From NCBI GenBank assembly GCA_002005505.1, contig KV908364.1, positions 555,300-565,299 on the forward strand: a stretch of 10,000 nucleotides of DNA, given 5' to 3'. Positions within the stretch are counted from its first letter, which is position 1. Each line of letters opens with the position of its first letter. The position numbers and the translations under genes are program-made. Positions 1-8,300 of this stretch are shown here, piece after piece. This stretch comes from Botryococcus braunii (Eukaryota; Chlorophyta; Trebouxiophyceae). The notes under the pieces are model-generated. The model saw nothing but the letters and a program-made list of their open reading frames with translations. It made no database searches and was not told where the DNA came from.

Positions 1-81
1 GGCCTGCCCCCGGCCCGGCCGGTGCCGGAATTCAAATTCCGTTACAGTACAGGGAGTTAATAGAAGTTAACGCATCGGGGC

Positions 82-165
82 ATGGCGCGACATGTTGGAC
101 AGAACCGGTTGATCGCAGGACGAAGGCCTCGACTCGACCGAAACCTTCCTACATCTGCGGGGTGA
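82..165 (+). other. Upstream ORF 1, 27 codons
   Basis: ATG at 82 with G at -3 and G at +4, a favourable context, and stop TGA at 163-165. The predicted peptide is arginine-rich (six Arg) and resembles no known peptide. An overlapping smaller ORF in another frame starts at ATG 92 and stops after six codons. Either matters only if transcription starts upstream of position 82. Confidence 0.3.
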
Positions 166-227
166 AGTAAAAGCATTATCTACACTTCCTTTACCCATTT
201 TAGGCGTGCCATTCGGACATCCACACG

Positions 228-311
228 ATGGTTTGGAAGTGCCCTTTTGGGATGTCTTCCTTATTACCTGTACCTGAGAAGGTCGTTGTCAGGAGACACA
301 CTTGCGAATAA
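228..311 (+). other. Upstream ORF 2, 27 codons, same frame as the main CDS
   Basis: ATG at 228 runs to TAA at 309-311, ending 15 bases before the main start at 327 and in the same reading frame. It could reduce initiation at 327, or be bypassed by leader splicing. Its stop also supports 327 as the true start, because no longer in-frame N-terminus is possible without splicing. Confidence 0.35.
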
Positions 312-326
312 GACGTTGACCAGAAT

Positions 327-489
327 ATGGCAGAGGACGAAGCACAGCTGCTAAATGCAGCTAAAAAGTTGCCTTGGGGCGACAGGATTGCGCATAAGAG
401 TTGGAAGGCTAGATGTGATGCGTACAATGATATCCAGCAAACCTGCCAGAAGGCTTTTAGTGGGGAAGACCCATGCTTTGCTGAGTTTG
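327..489 (+). CDS. MOR1: Exon 1: start codon and first HEAT repeat of TOG1
   Basis: Residues 1-54 plus one base. It contains LLNAAKKLPW then HKSWKAR. The tryptophan near residue 26 is the first-HEAT loop residue that contacts tubulin in TOG domains. The exon ends at TTTG before donor gtacga (phase 1). Joining to exon 2 yields EFGPLLLKALSD, matching the family's second helix region. Confidence 0.93.
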
Positions 490-3400
490 GTACGAAATTT
501 ATACCACTGAGGCATCTCTTGAGGCCTCACTGTGTTGCCTGAATCTAAGGGGCGTTGTTCCCGAGAGGTTCAGAATCTGGTTCTCCTGTAATCTAATTCT
601 TAAATTGCACAGGTCCCTTGCTACTCAAGGCATTGAGTGACACAAATGTTGCTGCTATTGACAAGGCCCTAGAAGCACTGCAGAGCTTTTTGGATAAAGC
701 AGCACAGCCCTTGGTGGAAAAGTAGGCCCTAAAAGCCCCATTCAGAAGAAGAAAGCACATCACCTCTGATTTGACATGCTTGTAAAGGTTGATCAGCTGC
801 GACCCTCACTTGGGTTCTGTGGGACAGACTAGCGGGGCCCGCATGCCAAGCTATTACTTCCAAACACTTGAAGCAGCGTCCTGCAACTGCCAAGAGATGT
901 GCAGATGTCCTGTTGATGTTTGTCGAACTAGAGCAAGGAGATACTGTAGCGGTACGAGGCTCAGCGTTTGCATGAACTGGGCTACTAAATCAGAGGTCAC
1001 CTGCTAAGATGGTTAATATTGTGCAGGAAGCTCTAATAAAGGCTTTCAATGACAAGGTTCCTAAGGTTGTGCAAGCTGCAACGGAGATTTTATGTCAAGC
1101 CTTCAGGTTTGCCAAACATGTATTGCTGCATTGTCCGTGACAAGCCAACACGATTTATGACTTCAAGTTTTGTACTGGTAGCTTGGCTCTCAAGCTCTGT
1201 GATAGTGTAAGCACTTTCAGAAGATGCATGCAATCGTAACTAACACTGAATTGTCCTATCTAATGTGTGGGGAACAGTGAATTTGGGTCTAAAGTGATAT
1301 CCCCCCAGCCATTATTGAAGGCTCTTCCCTCCTTGTTTGAGGCTAAGCAGGAACCAGTAAGGGACGTTGCAAAGAAATTGACGGTGGGTTTTCCCTCTCA
1401 TTTCGGAAATCCAATTGTTTTCCCCTACGCCATTAGTAAGAATGGAGGCTATCTCTTGCAGGTCAATCTTGCGGGGTATTTGGGGCCAAAGACAGTGCAA
1501 GCAACTCTTCTTGATAAGATGCCCGAGAGCATGCGGAAAGAAATAGAAAAGATCATAAGTGATGCGGGCGGGGAGCGGCTGCAACCTTCAAGATTTACAA
1601 AGAAGGAGCAAGCTTTGAGGGCTTCTCAGCCAGGCACTGTGGGAGTAGCAGTCGCTAATCAGGCTGGAAAGCGGTCAACTGCTGACCTGTCCATGGACGA
1701 CCAAGCGGCAGTAAGTGGTGATAGGAGGCCATTTCCAGTGATGTGAACTACCTTAAAGCTGGGTGAATTGATCTGGCAGTCATCAATGTCTCTGCTTGAT
1801 CAGTAGACAGTTGTATGGGGAGTGAACCATAGACTGTGCTTTTGGCAGGATGATCCATATGACTTTGCAGAGCCAGTGAACGTCCTCGACCAAATCAACA
1901 AGGATTTCTGGGAGGGTTTAGCTGCTGCTAAATGGACAGAGCGCCGGGATGCACTGCAAAGTTTCTTCAACCTTGCATCGAAACCTAAATTAGCCACAGG
2001 AGACTATGGTGACGTCCTCCGCGAGCTGCGAAAGGTACCATTGCCAGTGACAGCTGTGTTTCATTGAGTTCTGCTGAAACATTTTGAGTCCTGGGCATAC
2101 TTCCAAAATGGCATGGTGCTGCAGGTCATTGTGAAGGACAGCAATGTGGTATGCGTGGCAGAGGCCATCGGCTGCATTGGAGTGCTGGCTGGTGGCTTAC
2201 GTGCCAACTTCGCACATCAGGCCAAGTGCGGATGCCCTCCTCTCATAGGCCCCCTCTTTAATGTGGTATTGCCAACCTCCAAAGCTACAGAGTCTCATAT
2301 GACAGAGAAATTTAGCAAAGCTTCTCAGGACTGACTCACATCTTTCTTTCAAGTACACTATATCCCTCTTTCAAGTTGCAGTATGTGAGGGCTCTTGCTG
2401 TCTACCTGTCGTGGATCAACCTGTGTGGTAATGTACCCAAGGCGAGTTCGTTGTTCACAGATGGCCCAGGGCAGGTTTTTAGAGAAGGAACGAGTGGTAC
2501 AAGAGCTGCCATATGTATTCCTAATTTTCTTCTGGTCAAAGCTTTGTGTAAAATGGGTAATCAGGGGTACCCATGCTTGGCAACATGGTCTGCTCATAAA
2601 CCCTCACTTCAAGCGTTTAGTGGAAGCTTTTAAACTTAGTTTGATTCTCTGCCAATTAGAACTGGGAGTAATTGTCCAGTCTAATATCTCAGCAAGTACA
2701 AGATCGAATAGAAATTAGCATCTTGGACAATGATAACACATGATGGCTAAGAGAATTTGTGATAATTGCAGGGCAGTCTTTGGGATTCTTCTGGAGAAAT
2801 TGAAGGAAAAGAACCTGACAGTCTGCAATAGATGTTCGGAGGCTCTGACTCAGATCATGAGACATTGCATCTGTTTGGCCGATGTTGTCGATGACTTGGT
2901 TTCAGCTCTTGATCACAAAAACCCGAAAGTGAGATTGGAGACATGCAAGCTGCTACAGGTCTGTGTAGCTTTCACAGCCATTGGGCATGTTGATCAAAAG
3001 CTTGCTAGTAATCCATACTAGAGATGGCTAAGACAGATGTCTGTGGGCAGGGATGGGTAGCAGGCAGCACCAAAGCCAATCTAACGAAATGTCAAGGCCT
3101 TCTTCTCCCTTCCATTCTGAAGGCATCTAGCGACGCAGCCCCTGACATTCGTGAAGCAGCAATAGCAAGTCTTGCTGGCCTTGTTATTAAGCAATCCAGT
3201 GCAGCCTTCCTGGAAAAGGTACTTTGCTAGCTTTGCTGCAGTGAAATTGTACATACTCGTGTCAGAAAAACACAGATTTTGTAGAGTTGTGTTCAATTGT
3301 TCAAAACTGCATTTAGTGTAATAGTTAGTATGTGTTTGAACCAGGTTTCGGACAAACTTGATGAGCCCCGGCGCAAAAAGCTGGAAGAGCTGGTTGCTGC

Positions 3401-5319
3401 TGCTAAATCATCTACCACGACCACTTCAGCATCACAAGCTCTTAAAAAGCCCTTGGCGTGTGCTCCACTTGTTCCAAAGGTAAGAGATTAGGGGGGTCTG
3501 CCGGCTATGCTCTCTGGCTTCTGTGGCTCTCCCCCCTCAGGAGCCCCAAAAAAAGGGGCATGTTGAGGTGCTGTGAGCATGATGGTTCATTAAGACCCTT
3601 CAATTTTGAAGAGTTGAAATTTGCTGAGTTCTCAGTATCTGCCGCAGGAATCAGTACTTTCTCCAAAGAATGTCAATACTAGAAATGCTCCGCAGAAGTC
3701 TGGACCACCCCGGAAAGGTCCAGCACTAAAAGCCGCACAGTCCAACGACGAAGATGTTTGTGATGATGCTGCTATACAGGTAAGCAAACTCGCATTGCAG
3801 GGAAACCACAGTGAAAACGACACAATGGGGGGAATGTCCCTCGGAGCTGAAAGTCCTTCTGTTAACAAAATTGGTTTGGTACAGGGGCAGATTGTCTCTA
3901 AAGCTGATGCTGAAGAACAGATGACAGCACTTCTAGGGCCAGCAATCGTGCAAGGTCTTTCAAGTGCTAATTGGAAAGATCGTCTGGCAAGCATGGACGA
4001 GCTTTGCCTCAAGGTAGAACCAGGATGTCAGTGGCAGTGCAAAAAAGCATGCATCAGCCTGTCCTGGTTGCACTTCCTGAATGATGCTTGGGCTAGTCTT
4101 GAATATTTTGCTCTGCTTGATGCTCGAGTTCTGCTCAATATTTTTACAGTGAGACAATCATGTGCCGTCTGCCTTGGACCCAGGCCCTTTCGCATGTCTT
4201 CCGAGCTGGTTCTTGTGGTTGATCAGAGGTTGACCCAGACAACTGGCTACGCATTTAAGCCCCTCTCTTGCAGCATTTCAGCACGGGTCTTGTATATTTG
4301 TCATTTGCAGCAATGAGGAATGTAGAATCAGTATTTAAGCCATGAAGAATCAATTGATAGGTAGTTTCTGGCTGTTGGCATTGTTTTTTAGAATTTCTAT
4401 CTCTTAAGAAGGCAAACTAGTCACCCATTTTTGGGGTTGAGAACATTGTCTTGTTGGACGTCACCATGAAAGACTATTCAGAATTGTCCTTGTCCATGCA
4501 GTTGCAGGAGATAATTGAGGCCAAAGAAAATTGCAATGTCCCCTCTACAATCCTTATTCAAGGACTGTCACACACTCCTGGGTGGGGTGAAAAGAATTTC
4601 CAGGTATCAGTTTGAAAGATTTTACCTCTGAAGATATAGCTTTGGACACTTTCTCCCAACAGATCTCCCGACAGACACCGTCCATTGAACTGCTCACGTT
4701 ATCCTGACAAGCCTTTTGTTTGTGCACTTCCTGGCGTGACCCTTTTGCTTCCTTCATGCACAATGTGAAAAGAAATTAGAGAAATCACCATCCCTTCCTC
4801 GTTCCCACATCCTGCAGGCTGTAAGTATCAAAATAAACACCTGCAGACACATATATATTAGTGAATGGTCATCCATAATTGGGCTCATACTGGTGCTGAT
4901 CTGCTGATGTGCTCATACAGCTTTTTTTCAATCTACCTGACTTTGTAAGGTGGGGAGAAAAAGGTTGTAAGGGGAGGAAAGGTTTGGGATATGGCAGAAA
5001 AGTAGCGACATGAAGAAATAGGAGATGGAAAGGGCATACATGGGTTCAGACACAGAAGGGATGGTGGGAATTATGGTGTTAGAGTTGGTGGAGGTGGGGT
5101 GGGTATATGTTTGTGTATGACTATGCGCATTTGTAGTTAATTGGATTTGGTAGTGATATGCAAAAGAAAGCGACAGCAGGTCTGGGGTAAGCGCCAACAG
5201 ACAAGCCAAGGGGGCCATTGTTGGCTCTGTCCAGATGTGGGGTGTGGACATAGAATTGTGTGGGGATGCATGTGCCTGTCTCTGTGCTGGCCGGTTTGTG
5301 CGTGCGCTCTCGCGCGCGC

Positions 5320-5377
<58 letters not shown>

Positions 5378-8300
5378 TGGGGGAGGGGGGTTCGGGGGAG
5401 GGTGGCAGAAGGTCTAGTCGGTCAGTGGGTTCCGAGTGGACAGGGTAAAAATATCAGGTAGTTTTGGAACAGAGTACGTGGGAATGCAAGAAATTATTTC
5501 AGGACGAGACACGGATGTAGGACAGTGTGGAACGGCTGGAAGGGAGGGTGGGTGAGGGTGCTAATATCCCCCTGACAGTCTCGTGGTTGCTTGGGGACGG
5601 ATGGTGGGCAAATTGTTTGATTACAGTCTTTCCAAGTTGCTCAGACTACAGTAAATAGGCAATTCGTTCCAGCCCCGCTACTTTTGTGGATGTTTTATTA
5701 AATTGGCCCGTATGCGCATGTCACCTGTTGCGTCTTTGTCCAATCAGAAGCTCCAGCTGCTTGCCCTTAAGAGTAAGCACAGTTAGGCCCAGCCAAGCTA
5801 AGTCCATGAACAGCTGTAAGTGTTCTGTCCCAGAAATTTAGGTCAGGACCTGCACAAACGGAAGCTCAGCAGCACCAGTGCATAGAAGCTTGTATTTTCT
5901 CAAAAGCATTTGCTAAGCATACTTATAAGAATCACACGAAATGGCCAGTGGTATGGGGTTCTATCACTTTCAGTGGAGATCAAGGTACATGGCTGCTACC
6001 ATGGGCTCAAATGCATGCTGTGGCAAATCCCAAGGTGGAATGCATCCCTCGAGCATTTGTCTTGTCGCATCTGCCTGGTTGTGTTCTCATTATGTGCAGT
6101 GGGATGCAGGTCCTCAGCAAAGTCGTTGACGTTGTGACACAAGTTGCAAGCAACGATGGTTCCCTCAGTAAGCAGGATGCTTACACTGCCATCAAGGGCT
6201 TCACCGACAAGATCGCTGACATTAAACTCAAAGCTCCTGTATGTGAGGGCTTATCAGCATTGTCAGAGGCACTTGGCCCTCAGTTTGTGTTTACTCACCT
6301 CCACAAGCACGCAGCAGCCCACAAAAATCCAAAAGTGCGTTACAACATTGAATCCCTGACAATATGACTGGTGCTATATTCCTAATGTCGTGGATGCTTG
6401 TAGCCATGCATACTTGCTACTACTGACAATTTCTTTACAGCTCACAAATACTACTGTCTTTAGCTTAACCGTTCCTCCTCTTGGATAACAGGTCCTGAGT
6501 GAGTCGCTTCTCTGGATGGGCAAGACCGTTGATGAGTTTGGAGTGGGTGTGCTCAATCTGAAGAGCCTTATTGACTGGTTTAAGGTAAGCACTGGCTAAT
6601 GCGCTATGGGGCTTTGGTAATCCTTTGGAAGTTGTACCTGCTTGAGCCAGTGGCTCAAATTCGGATACCATGTCAGGTCTTGTCGTTGAGGAAGGCCAAT
6701 ATTGCTTCCTCCCAATGAGAGAGATGGTTCTTAAGTATGGTATTGCTTTTCTGTGCTTGACGCATGTTTGTAGAGCCTGTCCTGTGGCAGACTTCGAAGT
6801 GCAGTATTGACCCCTTTGCTGCCATTCTTACTGGCAGGGAGACCTACAATCCACCAATGCCACAGTGCGGAATGCTGCTGTTTCTGTATTAGGCACTTGC
6901 CATCGCCAGCTGGGCCCAAGTATTGCCGCCCTCGTACGCCCAGATCTAAAGCCAGCACAAGTAACAGTACTGGAGGAAGTATTTGCTGCAAACCCTCAGC
7001 AATTAGTAGCACCCACACGCAAAGTGAGATGCAAGCCCGGCAACCCTGCCAAGGCTATCAAGGGAAGCCAAGACGCTGCCAACCGGGCGTCTTCTACGAT
7101 TTCTGAACAACCTTCTTTTGACATGAATGATTTCCTCCCTCGCACAGACATTAGCAGTCAGGTAGAGAGCCTTCTTATATTCCGCAACGCATCCAATTCC
7201 AACGACGCCTGTCAGTATCTCATGTGAATTAAGCAACCGACTGAGACTTCTGGATGATCTGTCGTCTTCATCTGTATGAGATTGAATGTACAGGTAATTT
7301 AATGTATTATTTTATGTCAGGGTTTGTTTCTGGCATTTGAAAATTGCAAGTTTGGCAGCTGATGCCAGCTGCCAGCACAGTTTCTAATTGGTGCCTTCGT
7401 TGCAAATTTGCTGTAACTACCACAAACTTGCTGCTTTGCCTTCCTCCATACTTGTTATAAACCCCCCTCTGTTTATAAGAAAATACTATTTATTTATTTA
7501 TCCTAGTCTGGAAAGCATTTTGCAATGGCTTTGCTCTGCACATGGCTTTGACTCTTGGTAAAGAATGCTCGTAATATTTCTGCAGGTTACACCACGTCTT
7601 CTTTCTCTCATTGCCAGCAGTAACTGGAAAGAACGCAATTCAGGACTGGAAGAAGTGGAGGACATACTTAAAAAAGCTGGAGGTCTTGTTCAGCCCAATG
7701 TTGGTGATCTGATACCGGCCTTGAAGGTAGCTACAGTGCCGTGCCAGCTTCTCGATAGAAATGCCCTGGAGCTGCACCATTAAGGCCTGGAATGCACGTT
7801 ACAATGCTTGCGTCTGTTGCTAGGCCGATGAACACACATTTCAGAACACATAGTCACGTCTTGCAAGGTTAAGGTTCTTAGCTGTTTCTTCAGGTAATGT
7901 GGTATTGGTAGCCCACACCACAAAACAACGTCCTGCACATTCCCTTGGCTTCAAATCACACGGGAACGATGATAAATGTAAGCATGGCCTGGTAAAACTG
8001 AGAAATCCATTTATTACAAGCCATTCAGAGTCTGCAACATCATTGCCAGTGGTTTTCTATGTCCTTACGGGACATTGAAGCCTTACCTGGTAATACTATA
8101 AATTCTGTTGAATTTTTGATCACATGCACCATAGGGTTATTGGCATGCCACTGGAGCACAATAATTGGATAGTCTGTGAGGATTCATATGGCGATCGAAT
8201 CTTTGTATTACCTAACCTCTACTATTATCTTGGGCTTTTTCCAAGGGAACCGCACATTTTGCGTGGACACTAGGATAGTAGGGAGCCGTACAAAATGGTA

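Larger units (their letters stand above)
1..326 (+). other. Upstream region / presumptive 5' leader
   Basis: No coding exon of the main gene is seen here. The first 30 bases are very GC-rich. There is no convincing TATA box, so the transcription start cannot be placed. The sequence just before the start codon reads TTGACCAG, which could be the acceptor of a leader intron, but no clear donor partner stands out. Three short upstream ORFs are listed separately. Confidence 0.5.
4604..6109 (+). other. Intron 14, 1,506 bases, the largest in the window
   Basis: Donor gtatca, acceptor gggatgcag. The flanking exons join EKNFQ to VLSKVV with no residue missing relative to MOR1, so no exon is expected inside. 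The middle (about 4940-5560) is strongly G/T- and purine-rich on the + strand and holds the dinucleotide tract and two G-quadruplex motifs listed separately. I saw no transposon ends and no RNA gene. Confidence 0.88.

Noticed and set aside
789..1007. 72-codon + strand frame overlapping exon 3
   Set aside because: Wrong frame. The frame starting at 828 matches TOG1 and agrees with the phases of exons 2 and 4.
2380..2392. 13-base identity GTATGTGAGGGCT between intron 8 and exon 15 (6239-6251)
   Set aside because: A repeat of this length is expected about once by chance in 10 kb, and the flanks do not match.
3632..4012. 126-codon open frame on the - strand
   Set aside because: Antisense shadow of exons 12-13, whose + strand translation clearly matches the TOG3 family.
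4928..5251. 107-codon open frame on the - strand in intron 14
   Set aside because: It is the complement of a G/T-rich low-complexity stretch, giving Thr/Ser/Pro/Leu-rich sequence with no domain, and lies within an intron of the + strand gene.
5141..5461. Three overlapping + strand frames with Val-Cys repeats
   Set aside because: Pure translation of the TG microsatellite; no coding signature.
4604..6109. Transposon or nested gene in the long intron
   Set aside because: No terminal inverted repeats, target duplications or coding domains could be seen; the size is explained by low-complexity expansion and ordinary intron sequence.
7960..8005. C/D-box snoRNA-like motifs in intron 18 (gatgat and ctga)
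   Set aside because: The C box is imperfect, the boxes are only about 35 bases apart, and there is no terminal stem.
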